A stretch of DNA of 64,000 bases from PALG01 sp964495885 (GTDB lineage: Bacteria; Bacteroidota; Bacteroidia; Flavobacteriales; Flavobacteriaceae), in the NCBI GenBank assembly GCA_964495885.1, contig CAZBWO010000005.1, forward strand, positions 127,409 through 191,408, given 5' to 3'. Made by a program: the position numbers and the translations under genes. The notes beneath the pieces were generated by a model. It saw only the letters and a program-made list of their open reading frames with translations. It ran no database searches and was not told where the DNA came from. Each line of letters begins with the position of its first letter. Position 1 is the stretch's first letter. Below are positions 17,215 to 25,491 of the stretch, one piece after another.

Positions 17215-18033
17215 TTACGTTTTGCTTTTTACAGATTTATTAAATGGAATTCCCAATTGTGTGACTAGGTTTTCATCATCTGTATGATCTGCAATATCAA
17301 CCCCATATACAATTTTTTTTGGATCATCATAGACAAATGTTCCGAAGATTCGATCCCAAACGGAGAGCATATTTCCATAGTTGCTATCTGTCCAGGGCAA
17401 TTGAAAATGGTGGTGAAATTTGTGCATATTTGGTGTGACAATGACATAACTCAACGCCCTGTCCAACCAAAGGGGTAGGTTAATGTTTGCGTGGGTCCAG
17501 TAGGTAAAAAGCACACTTAAAATTCTGTAGAATAAATAAAAAGCAATTGGCATTCCTAGCAAAATGACAGCACCTAATGCAAACAGTTCTCGAATGAGAA
17601 AATCAAAGGGGTGGTGTCTCGTTCCCGTAGTTACATCCACATGTTTGTCAGAATGGTGCACAATGTGCAAGCGCCACATCCATTTCACTTTATGCAGGAA
17701 GTAATGAACGCCATATTGTGCAATTAAATCTAAAACCAATAAAGAAATAAGCAGCTTTACCCAAATCGGAGCAGCAAAAAAATGAAGAAGCCCAAATTTC
17801 TCATTTTGTAACCAAAGAAAGACCCCCGCGGTGATGAGCCCAAAAACAACGTTGATAATCATCACAAAAAAAAGTAGACTTAGGTTTACCGTTGCATGTT
17901 TCCACTTTTTGTATTTCAGGGTTGTTAGGTTGTAATACCCTTCCAACACCCAAAAAACAGCAATACAAAAAACAACCCAACCCAGCTTTTGCCAAACAGG
18001 CATGGTTTCGAAAAAATGAAGAAAAGCATCCAT
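17215..18033 (-). CDS. Fatty acid hydroxylase/sterol desaturase family protein
   Basis: A 272-residue integral membrane di-iron oxygenase. Four or five helices are predicted. The histidine clusters of the family are visible: HYFLHKVKWMWRLHIVHHSD (first and second clusters), TRHHPFDF, and NMHKFHHHFQLPWTDSNYG near the C-terminus. In this family these histidines hold two irons that activate oxygen for hydroxylation or desaturation of lipid substrates. The substrate here is unknown; hydroxylated fatty acids or carotenoids are both plausible in flavobacteria. Its start codon overlaps the protease stop (TAATG), so it is translationally coupled to the upstream gene. Confidence 0.9.
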   Translation of the reverse strand: MDAFLHFFETMPVWQKLGWVVFCIAVFWVLEGYYNLTTLKYKKWKHATVNLSLLFFVMIINVVFGLITAGVFLWLQNEKFGLLHFFAAPIWVKLLISLLVLDLIAQYGVHYFLHKVKWMWRLHIVHHSDKHVDVTTGTRHHPFDFLIRELFALGAVILLGMPIAFYLFYRILSVLFTYWTHANINLPLWLDRALSYVIVTPNMHKFHHHFQLPWTDSNYGNMLSVWDRIFGTFVYDDPKKIVYGVDIADHTDDENLVTQLGIPFNKSVKSKT

Positions 18034-19664
18034 TACTTCAAGATTCTACGGTATTTATTTTCGTCGTTTAACACCGAAACAGCCTCTAAAATTTCAGGAT
18101 TATGCTTCACCTGATAATCATAAAGTCCTTCTGTATAAAAATATCTTTTTAGAATTTCATCTGAAAGCAGGGACTTAATCTCTACTTTCTTATCAAGCAA
18201 ATCATTTTGCTTTGCTTGGTCAATACTAGCCATTAATTGGTCGTAACTTTTCTGAATGTCCTTTTGTAATTCATCATCTTCGGCCCTCCTAAGCGCTTTG
18301 GCAAACTCCTTTTCGGTTTCCGTTTCATAATCAAACCCTTTCTTTTTTAGAAATTGTATGAACGCTTGAAAATCATTTTCGGTTATTTCAAAACCTTCCC
18401 AGGTTTCTAGGGAATGAGTATAATAATAATTAGTTGCAAAGTCAAAAATGGCATTGTCCTTCAACAAAGCAGTGGTTATTGGGCTAAATTTCGCGGAAGC
18501 TAACTCGATATCGGGCAAGATTCCACCACCATCATATACCGTTCTACCCCCCTTGGTTTTAAATTTATTGTAATTTTTGGGGTCTAACCGAACAGGATCC
18601 CCGTTTTCATCCCTGTTCCAATAATCCAAGGCCTGAATGCACCTTCCGCTTGGGGTATAGTATCTAGAGATGGTAACCTTTAATTGGGTTCCATAGGTAA
18701 GTTTTTTTGGTCGCTGAACCAATCCTTTACCGAAACTTCGGGCACCTACAATAACAGCACGGTCTAAGTCCTGGAGTCCTCCAGAAACAATCTCACTTGC
18801 TGAAGCACTTCTACCGTTCACTAGCACCGCCAAAGGAATTTCGGTGTCTACAGGTTCATTTTGGGTTTTATAGGTCTTGTTGTATTTTTCCACTACAGAT
18901 TTGGTTGTGGTGATGGTTTCTCCCTTCGGAACAAATAAATTTACCACGCTAATAGCTTCATTGAGTAAGCCACCAGGATTTCCGCGTAGATCTAAAATTA
19001 TTTTTTTTGCCCCCTGTGTTTTTAGATCTTCAAGAGCTGCCCGTGTTTCAATCGTTGTTTTTCTATTGAATTTTTGTAGCACTATATACCCAATATCTCC
19101 TTGTATCATAGTGTAATAGGGAACAGCTTTTACATCTACCTTTTCACGGATTAGGGTTGTTGTCTCTGTTTTGCCTTCTCTTTTGAAAGTGAGCGCGACG
19201 GTGCTTCCCGCAGTTCCCTTTAAAAGTTCTCCCGCATCATCCTCAAAATCTTCTACCACAATGTTTCCAATTTTAATGATTTCATCCCCCGCTTTTAACC
19301 CTGCTTTATCTGCAGGATAGTCTCTAAAAGGTTCTACAATGAGGATTTTGTCTTTATAGGTTTTTACGGAAGCACCAATACCCGTATAGGTTCCAGAGTT
19401 TTTTATCCTGGCGTCTTCCACCTCTTGTTCATTCCAATAAACGGTATATGGGTCTAAGTCTTCCAGCATTCCTGTAATGGCCTTATCCATAAGCGTTGCA
19501 GGAGTAACTTCATCTACGTAATTCATGTTCAGCTCTTTATAGAGCGTAGTGAATATTTCAATCTGTTTTGCAATTTCAAAAAAATCATTTTTGAAAGCTG
19601 TTGTGGTTAAAAAAACGACAATAGCCAATACCGGAATAATTAGTTTCTTCTTCATGGGGTTCAA
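18033..19664 (-). CDS. C-terminal processing peptidase (S41 family, CtpA/Prc-like)
   Basis: A 543-residue periplasmic serine protease with an N-terminal signal anchor (about 6-24). A PDZ domain spans about 88-165 (GTYTGIGASVKT, KAGLKAGDEIIKI). The S41 catalytic domain contains the substrate-groove motif LDLRGNPGGLL (225-235), S288 in GRSASASEI and K313 in SFGKGLVQ. The 25-residue Ser-Lys spacing equals that of E. coli Tsp. The C-terminal 130 residues are helical, charged and lineage-specific. The protein trims C-termini of exported proteins. It lies between DUF4349 (1 base upstream) and the hydroxylase (overlap). Confidence 0.95.
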   Translation of the reverse strand: MNPMKKKLIIPVLAIVVFLTTTAFKNDFFEIAKQIEIFTTLYKELNMNYVDEVTPATLMDKAITGMLEDLDPYTVYWNEQEVEDARIKNSGTYTGIGASVKTYKDKILIVEPFRDYPADKAGLKAGDEIIKIGNIVVEDFEDDAGELLKGTAGSTVALTFKREGKTETTTLIREKVDVKAVPYYTMIQGDIGYIVLQKFNRKTTIETRAALEDLKTQGAKKIILDLRGNPGGLLNEAISVVNLFVPKGETITTTKSVVEKYNKTYKTQNEPVDTEIPLAVLVNGRSASASEIVSGGLQDLDRAVIVGARSFGKGLVQRPKKLTYGTQLKVTISRYYTPSGRCIQALDYWNRDENGDPVRLDPKNYNKFKTKGGRTVYDGGGILPDIELASAKFSPITTALLKDNAIFDFATNYYYTHSLETWEGFEITENDFQAFIQFLKKKGFDYETETEKEFAKALRRAEDDELQKDIQKSYDQLMASIDQAKQNDLLDKKVEIKSLLSDEILKRYFYTEGLYDYQVKHNPEILEAVSVLNDENKYRRILK

Positions 19665-19665
19665 T

Positions 19666-20508
19666 TTACTGGGTCTTTTTCTTTCGACTTCTTTTTAGGT
19701 AACGCCGAATCAACAAGATAACAATTAACGCAAATACAAACAAGGGCCATAAGTAAAGGAGCCCAATAAAGAACACAGAGATACCGTCCCATCCTCCTTT
19801 GAGTGCGTTTAGCATTTTTTGTCCGTAGGAAAGAGTCACTCCGGTGCTGGCGGTTTCTTTATAAAATTCAATATGTACCGTGCTCATGGAAACTCTATTC
19901 TGAAGGTAGTTAAGACGTCCTTGCCTTGCTTCAATCTCTTCACGGATGTTGGCAAGTTCCCGCTCAATTTCCAACATTTCCTTTACGTTTTTTGCTTGTC
20001 GCAACAATTCCAGATACCTGTTTTCCAATTCTCTTTTTGCTTTCAGCCTTGCTTCCAAATCAACAAATTCTTCGGTGACGTCTTTTCGAGAAATGTCTTT
20101 TTGTTCAAAGTACTCCACGCCTTCAGATATCCCATCCACGAAAGCTTGAAAGTTTTCGGTGGGCACCCTTATGATCATGTTTCGATAGATTTGGTTGTAG
20201 CGTTTTCCGGCATTATCACTTTGTACATAGGCATCAAAGCCTTGTGCCAGATCCAATATACGACGGTGCGTTTCTTCTGGCTTTGGCGCCTCAAAACGAA
20301 GATTGGCCGTTTTGATGATTTTCTGTTCCCGGGGTGTTTGATTTTCTTGAACAACGTTATCGTTATCAATATCATATTCCTCAACCAAGGGGCTTTCTTC
20401 ATATTCAAAATCTGCAGAAGCTTCTTCAGTTTTTGAAAGATTGTAATCACTGCTTCCTCCAGAGCACGCTAGAATGAAGGCAAAAAAGAATAGACTAATA
20501 AATTTCAT
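19666..20508 (-). CDS. DUF4349 lipoprotein
   Basis: 280 residues. The lipoprotein signal is MKFISLFFFAFILAC with Cys at 15. An acidic linker (about 25-60) leads to the DUF4349 core, with IIKTANLRFEAPKPEETHRRI and VDGISEGVEYFEQKDISRKDVTEEFVDLEARL. A long coiled coil follows (about 145-205, LEARLKAKRELENRYLELL and onwards), and a C-terminal membrane helix (about 240-265) ends in the basic tail RRYLKRSRKKKTQ. This architecture is standard for the family, whose function is unknown. The start overlaps the rnpA stop by 4 bases. Confidence 0.9.
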   Translation of the reverse strand: MKFISLFFFAFILACSGGSSDYNLSKTEEASADFEYEESPLVEEYDIDNDNVVQENQTPREQKIIKTANLRFEAPKPEETHRRILDLAQGFDAYVQSDNAGKRYNQIYRNMIIRVPTENFQAFVDGISEGVEYFEQKDISRKDVTEEFVDLEARLKAKRELENRYLELLRQAKNVKEMLEIERELANIREEIEARQGRLNYLQNRVSMSTVHIEFYKETASTGVTLSYGQKMLNALKGGWDGISVFFIGLLYLWPLFVFALIVILLIRRYLKRSRKKKTQ

Positions 20509-20861
20509 GACACTACTTTTTGGAGCAGGGCGCCCATGGAGGAGGCAAGATGCGCATACTGCGGTTTATCTTTACTAATATAGATAAAAACGATAGCAAG
20601 TTTCTTGCCGTTTTTTGATATGAGCACATTTTTCTGAAGTCGGTATGCCTCTTTCATTTGCCTTTTGATGCGGTTTCGGGCTACAGCATGCTTAAAACTT
20701 CTTTTTGGAACGGCAAAAGTAGCTTGATGGTTTTCGGCATCATCCAATTCTAAAAAAAGGGCTTTCAGCGGAAATTTTTTTCGCGATTCGCCTTCAGCGA
20801 ATAAACGATCTATTAACTGCCGACTTTTAATGCGCTCTTTTTTTGGAAAGGAAAAAGACAT
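20505..20861 (-). CDS. rnpA: Ribonuclease P protein component
   Basis: A 118-residue basic protein that binds the RNase P RNA and helps 5' maturation of tRNA. The diagnostic RNR motif is in FKHAVARNRIKRQMKEAYRL (about 60-80), with FPKKERIKSRQLIDRLF at the start and IVFIYISKDK near the end. In many bacteria rnpA follows rpmH at the origin. Here rpmH is absent, and rnpA heads an operon with DUF4349, the Ctp protease and the hydroxylase. A near-match -7 element, TACCTTTA, lies just upstream on the minus strand. Confidence 0.94.
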   Translation of the reverse strand: MSFSFPKKERIKSRQLIDRLFAEGESRKKFPLKALFLELDDAENHQATFAVPKRSFKHAVARNRIKRQMKEAYRLQKNVLISKNGKKLAIVFIYISKDKPQYAHLASSMGALLQKVVS

Positions 20862-20874
20862 GGCCTAAAGGTAA

Positions 20875-20912
20875 AAAAGAAAACCCCTCCAAAAAGCTTC
20901 GGAAGGGTTTTT
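20875..20912 (-). terminator. Intrinsic terminator after the M1 peptidase gene
   Basis: AAACCCCTCC (20881-20890) pairs with GGAAGGGTTT (20901-20910) with one mismatch. On the minus strand the right arm comes first and the stem is followed by a T-rich run (the A-run near 20874-20883). It separates the peptidase operon from the rnpA promoter. Confidence 0.75.
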
Positions 20913-20932
20913 ATGAATAGTTTGTTTTTTTA

Positions 20933-22726
20933 TTATTCCATTCCGTAGGAATTATTTTCCAAATCCACATCTGCCATTAGTCCCGAAGCATCAATCATTA
21001 TGGTTTTAACGGTTTTACCATTGTTAATACGAAAGGTATAGGACGGATAAGACCAGGCCCAATCTTTTAGGACGGTTCGTTGTAAAGTTGGATAGGGATT
21101 AGATTTTTGTCCCCTCATCATTTGTAAAGGAATATAAAAAGACTCTTGTGAGCCATCTTCATAAGTCACATATACATCTATGGGCATGGGCATTAAACCA
21201 ACTCTTTTTAAGGTTACCGCTGTCCCTTCTTCATCGGAAGAAACTTCTTCAATAGCATAATCTATGGTATTGGTCGTTTGTGTCCAGTCCCTTAAATACC
21301 AGTCAAGTTCCATTCCTGAAATCTTTTCCGCAACACGTATAAAATCATTAGGTGTTGGGTGTTTAAACGCCCATTCCTTATAATAACGCTTAAGGGTTTT
21401 TTCCAGATTTTCCTGCCCTATAACATATCCTAGCTGTGCTAAAAATACAGCGCCTTTGCTATATGCAGAAATCCCATAAGCCATATTGGAATTATACCTA
21501 TCTGCGTGGGTTGTTTGTGGCTGTTCTTGTCCGCTTTTAGCGAGGTATCGATAATTTCTATATGAGCCAGCATTCGGGTTTGGATTATTTTCTTTCATCA
21601 CCTCATTTTCCGCCAAAGAAGAGATGTAGGAGGTAAACCCCTCGTCCATCCACTCATTCACACTTTCGTTGGTGGCTAGAACAAATTGAAACCAGGAATG
21701 CGCCATTTCGTGGGCCGTTACACCCACCAAGCTTCCAAATTTTCGGCCTCCTGTAATTAGGGTGCACATGGCATATTCCATGCCCCCATCACCTCCCTGG
21801 ATAACAGAGTATTGTTTGTAAGGATAGTTCCCAACATGGGTGTTAAAATACTCCATGAGTTGCGCTGTTATAGGCTGGAGGTTTTTCCAGTTTTCCTTGA
21901 TTTCCGGATCATCCTTGTAATAAAAATTCAAGGTTACCCCATTGGGGCCATCATAGGCGTCATGAATATAATCTGGATCTGCCGCCCAGGTAAAATCATG
22001 AACATCTGGAGCTAAGAATTGCCAAGTTTTTTTCCCTTTGGAAACAGATGGACTTCCTTGTAGATATCCAGTTCCCCCAACCACATAAGACTTGTCGATG
22101 GATATAGAAACATCAAAATCTCCCCAAACGCCATGGAATTCCCTTGCAATGTAAGGGTCTGCGTGCCAACCTTGAAAGTCATATTCGGCTAATTTAGGAT
22201 ACCATTGTGTCATGGAAAGTGCTACACCCTCCGCATTATTTCTTCCACTTCTTCTAATCTGAAGCGGAACTTGTGCATCCCACTCCATATACAAATTGGT
22301 GGAAGCTCCTGGAAGAAGGGGCTTGTTTAAAGTTACTTCTAAAACAGTCCCGGCCACTTCATAGCTAAGAGAATTTCCATCTTGGGTTAGCAAGCTGGGT
22401 TTGATATAGCCTTCTTCTGAAGTAGATAGTTTTGAAATACGATCTCCCACACGTTTATCGGGATCTGCAATCGTCATTGACCGAACATCCATTTCACTGC
22501 CCGGTTGAAAGGCATTGAAATATAAATGATAAAACACGCGATGTAGTGTGTCTGGTGAATGATTGGTGTATTTAATTTCTTGTGTGCCCTTGTATTGCCA
22601 CTTTGAAACATCTACATCAACAGACATTTTATAGTTTACCTCTTGCTGCCAATACGAGGTGCTATTTTGTCCCATGGACGAAAAACACAAAAGCAGGAAA
22701 GAGAACCGAACAAATTGTTTTATCAT
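20933..22726 (-). CDS. M1-family secreted metallopeptidase (aminopeptidase)
   Basis: A 597-residue exported gluzincin. The signal peptide is MIKQFVRFSFLLLCFSSMG, cut before QNSTS. The zinc site is visible: HEMAH at 339-343 and the third ligand E362 in NEWMDEGFTSY. GGDGGMEYAM (311-320) corresponds to the exopeptidase GxMEN loop that anchors the free N-terminus of substrates. The N-terminal beta-saddle (about 25-230) precedes the catalytic domain. The length fits the shorter bacterial M1 enzymes without the helical C-terminal lid. Its start overlaps the subtilase stop by 4 bases, so the two peptidases are coupled. Confidence 0.93.
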   Translation of the reverse strand: MIKQFVRFSFLLLCFSSMGQNSTSYWQQEVNYKMSVDVDVSKWQYKGTQEIKYTNHSPDTLHRVFYHLYFNAFQPGSEMDVRSMTIADPDKRVGDRISKLSTSEEGYIKPSLLTQDGNSLSYEVAGTVLEVTLNKPLLPGASTNLYMEWDAQVPLQIRRSGRNNAEGVALSMTQWYPKLAEYDFQGWHADPYIAREFHGVWGDFDVSISIDKSYVVGGTGYLQGSPSVSKGKKTWQFLAPDVHDFTWAADPDYIHDAYDGPNGVTLNFYYKDDPEIKENWKNLQPITAQLMEYFNTHVGNYPYKQYSVIQGGDGGMEYAMCTLITGGRKFGSLVGVTAHEMAHSWFQFVLATNESVNEWMDEGFTSYISSLAENEVMKENNPNPNAGSYRNYRYLAKSGQEQPQTTHADRYNSNMAYGISAYSKGAVFLAQLGYVIGQENLEKTLKRYYKEWAFKHPTPNDFIRVAEKISGMELDWYLRDWTQTTNTIDYAIEEVSSDEEGTAVTLKRVGLMPMPIDVYVTYEDGSQESFYIPLQMMRGQKSNPYPTLQRTVLKDWAWSYPSYTFRINNGKTVKTIMIDASGLMADVDLENNSYGME

Positions 22727-24402
22727 TTTCTAGACATTTTATCGGCTAAAATAAGGGCGTTGTATAGGTTTGCCATTTTACCCGAGGTAGAAATGTTTGA
22801 AAACGAATCCTTATTAGAGGTGTCTCCACCTAAAATTACAGTTGCAGAAGAGGCAAGACCACTATCCATCAAAATTTTCTTTACTTGTTTTGCGGAAAGC
22901 TCTGGATAGTAAGAACGAATCATAGCAGCAACTCCAGCTACTGCGGGGGAAGCCATGGATGTTCCCTGTAAATATTCATAAGTATTAAGAGGTGTTGTGG
23001 ACCAAATCTTAACACCGGGAGCAAAAAGATCAACACTGGATTTTCCATAATTACTAAAGGAAGCAACCATTTCACTACCGTATTTGTAGTTAAGGGCGCC
23101 AATAGTGATAAAGGTATCGCTTATCTCACCTGCCTCACCCACTTTTTGGTCATTAGGATACACCTGTACATCATCTAGATTTACACCATCATTTCCAGCT
23201 GCGTTTACAATAAGCACATCCTTTTGTGCTGCATACTTAATGGCATCCCAAACCCATTCAGGGTGAGGGGAATAGTATTTTCCGAAACTGGTATTGATTA
23301 CTTTTGCGCCATTGTCTACCGCATATCGAATTGCCAAGGCAATATCTTTGTCATATTCGTCTCCATCTGGAACGGCCCGGACCACCATAATTTCAACATT
23401 TCTGGAAACACCATCCATTCCAATGCCGTTATTTCGTTCGGCAGCGATAATTCCGGCCACGTGTGTTCCGTGTCGCGCATCTTCTTTTTTGGAATCTGGC
23501 CCATCTACATCGTTGTTTCCGTAGAACCTGCTGGAAAAATCATCAGGATCATCGCCTAAGTTCTTTTCACGGAAGTTTGTGCCTACATTAAAGTGGGAAG
23601 TAATTCTACCTTCAAAATAGTCAACCCCGTCTGTAAGCTGCTTAATCACTTCTGGAACCGTATCTGCATAATTTAGCATTTGGCTAAGCATCGCGATTTG
23701 CTGCTGTTCTGTGCTTGAGGGGTTTTGAATGGAACCAAGATCTTCCATGGAATAATCCTCTTTACCTAATTTTTGGGAAATTGCCTCGTGTGCGGGCTTT
23801 ACCTGCGAGAGAATTTGCTCATAGCGAGCCTTGTTGGCTTGTGCTTCACCTAATTCCTTTTCGAATTCGGCTTTTGCTTTTTGATACAATTTAAACTCTT
23901 CGCGGTTTGCGGCACTTACAGAAGCTTCGGTTTTGCCTTCATATTTTGGCCCTAGCTTCTTCACATACCGAACATATTCCATGTTTTCGGCAACAATATC
24001 GCCAAGGAAGTTCCATCCGTGGATATCATCAACGTATCCGTTTTTGTCGTCATCAATACCGTTTCCGGCAATTTCATCTTCGTTCACCCAAATAATATCT
24101 TTTAGGTCTTCGTGCTCGATGTCAATTCCACTATCAATAACCCCAACGATTACGGTTGACCCCTTTCTTCCTTGAATAATTTCGGCATAGGCTCTGTCTA
24201 CGCTCATTCCGGGAATGGTATCCTGAAGCAAGTCTGCTGCAGTCCAGGTTTTGGTCTCTGCTTCGGAAAGTGGAGCCGCCTTAAGGGGCAGGGTATCTAT
24301 ATTTTCAATGGGAGTTGAAACAATTGGGGGAAGGCCTCCTCCACAAGAAGTCAAAAGCATTGCGGAAGCGGAAGCGATTAAGGAAAACTTTAAAATTTTC
24401 AT
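22723..24402 (-). CDS. Subtilisin-family (S8) serine protease lipoprotein
   Basis: 559 residues from the ATG at 24402, which opens a lipoprotein signal (MKILKFSLIASASAMLLTSC, Cys20). The in-frame ATG 11 codons upstream adds no leader. The catalytic triad is visible: D90 in VIDSGID, H311 in RHGTHVAGI and S482 in GTSMASPAVAG. The oxyanion Asn is in AAGNDG (about 404). Between D90 and H311 there are about 220 residues, several times the usual spacing, filled by a charged helical insertion (about 150-290). It is probably anchored to the outer membrane and faces outward or into the periplasm. It follows the metallo-beta-lactamase-fold gene by 13 bases and overlaps the M1 peptidase gene. Confidence 0.93.
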   Translation of the reverse strand: MKILKFSLIASASAMLLTSCGGGLPPIVSTPIENIDTLPLKAAPLSEAETKTWTAADLLQDTIPGMSVDRAYAEIIQGRKGSTVIVGVIDSGIDIEHEDLKDIIWVNEDEIAGNGIDDDKNGYVDDIHGWNFLGDIVAENMEYVRYVKKLGPKYEGKTEASVSAANREEFKLYQKAKAEFEKELGEAQANKARYEQILSQVKPAHEAISQKLGKEDYSMEDLGSIQNPSSTEQQQIAMLSQMLNYADTVPEVIKQLTDGVDYFEGRITSHFNVGTNFREKNLGDDPDDFSSRFYGNNDVDGPDSKKEDARHGTHVAGIIAAERNNGIGMDGVSRNVEIMVVRAVPDGDEYDKDIALAIRYAVDNGAKVINTSFGKYYSPHPEWVWDAIKYAAQKDVLIVNAAGNDGVNLDDVQVYPNDQKVGEAGEISDTFITIGALNYKYGSEMVASFSNYGKSSVDLFAPGVKIWSTTPLNTYEYLQGTSMASPAVAGVAAMIRSYYPELSAKQVKKILMDSGLASSATVILGGDTSNKDSFSNISTSGKMANLYNALILADKMSRK

Positions 24403-24415
24403 AAGTTCAAAATAG

Positions 24416-25276
24416 TTAATTAAATAATTGGTCAAAAGTAAAGGATTGGTCCAAACGGACGCCTTTTTCAGTATGTTTAACAGTAATAATTTCGTGGTAG
24501 GGATCGTGCTCTAGGATTAAATAGTATCCTTTGTCTGCAGCAGTGTTTAAAAATTTTTCTTTTTCGTCCAAAGTAAGTAATGGACGGGTATCATATCCCA
24601 TTACGTAGGGTAGTGGCAGGTGCCCAGCGGTAGGCAGCAAATCTGCCATAAACACCAGGGTCTTTCCTTGATATTCAATATGCGGAATCATTTGTTTTTC
24701 GGTGTGACCATTCACGAATAACACACCAAAATCCAAAGCGCTTTTTTCAAGAAAATCGCCTTTAGGTTGCTCAATATATTCTAATTGCCCACTCTCTTCT
24801 ATGGGCAGTATATTTTCCTTTAAGAAGGAAGCCTTTTCCCTTTTGTTAGGTTCTGTAGCCCATTTCCAGTGGTTTTTGTTGCTCCAAAACTTGGCATTTT
24901 TAAAAGCAGGCTCATAACCCGTTCGGTCTTTGTTCCACTGAATACTTCCGCCGCAATGGTCAAAATGAAGGTGTGTAAGAAAAACATCCGTAATTTCATC
25001 TCTATGGAAGCCAGCTTTTTTTAAGGATCTGTCTAGGGTATCATCTCCCCATAAATAGTAGTAGCCAAAAAACTTTTCGCTTTGTTTGTTGCCCATCCCG
25101 TTGTCAATCAAAATAAGCTGGTTGTCTTTTTCAACGAGAAGACACCTTGCGGCCATTTCAATCATATTATTTTCATCTGCTGGGTTGGTTCGGGACCAGA
25201 GTGTTTTAGGAACCACTCCAAACATAGCCCCACCATCTAGCTTAAAATTTCCGGATTCTATAGGGTAGATTTTCAT
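24416..25276 (-). CDS. Metallo-beta-lactamase-fold hydrolase
   Basis: A 286-residue cytoplasmic protein. I chose the start at 25276 (MKIYPIESGNF) because the 12-codon upstream extension lies in the promoter area. The zinc-binding motif HxHxDH is present as THLHFDHCGG (about 112-121). Further conserved points are VNGHTEKQMIPHI (third His ligand) and the terminal LEHDPYHE. The N-terminal MFGVVPKTLW and IDNGMGNKQ phrases are typical of the branch that includes N-acyl homoserine lactonase-like and YtnP-like enzymes. The actual substrate is unknown. It is the first gene of an operon with the two secreted peptidases. Confidence 0.88.
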   Translation of the reverse strand: MKIYPIESGNFKLDGGAMFGVVPKTLWSRTNPADENNMIEMAARCLLVEKDNQLILIDNGMGNKQSEKFFGYYYLWGDDTLDRSLKKAGFHRDEITDVFLTHLHFDHCGGSIQWNKDRTGYEPAFKNAKFWSNKNHWKWATEPNKREKASFLKENILPIEESGQLEYIEQPKGDFLEKSALDFGVLFVNGHTEKQMIPHIEYQGKTLVFMADLLPTAGHLPLPYVMGYDTRPLLTLDEKEKFLNTAADKGYYLILEHDPYHEIITVKHTEKGVRLDQSFTFDQLFN

Positions 25277-25491
25277 GTATCTTATAAGAACGTGCAAAAT
25301 AGTAAAACCCACACATTCTAAAAGGCTTACTTAATTAATTATACTATTTTTAACAAATATAAAAACAAACCATCAAAATACGTAGTAAAGCAGCTATTCC
25401 CTAAGCCATTTTTCGGGATTAAAGAAAAGATGACACTTCTTTTAAATGGGTTTATTCCATTTTCTTAGTATTTTTAGCCAAAACAGAACAA

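Noticed and set aside
20505..20861. rnpA taken as evidence of a nearby origin
   Set aside because: The rpmH-dnaA context is missing and Bacteroidota often have rnpA elsewhere.
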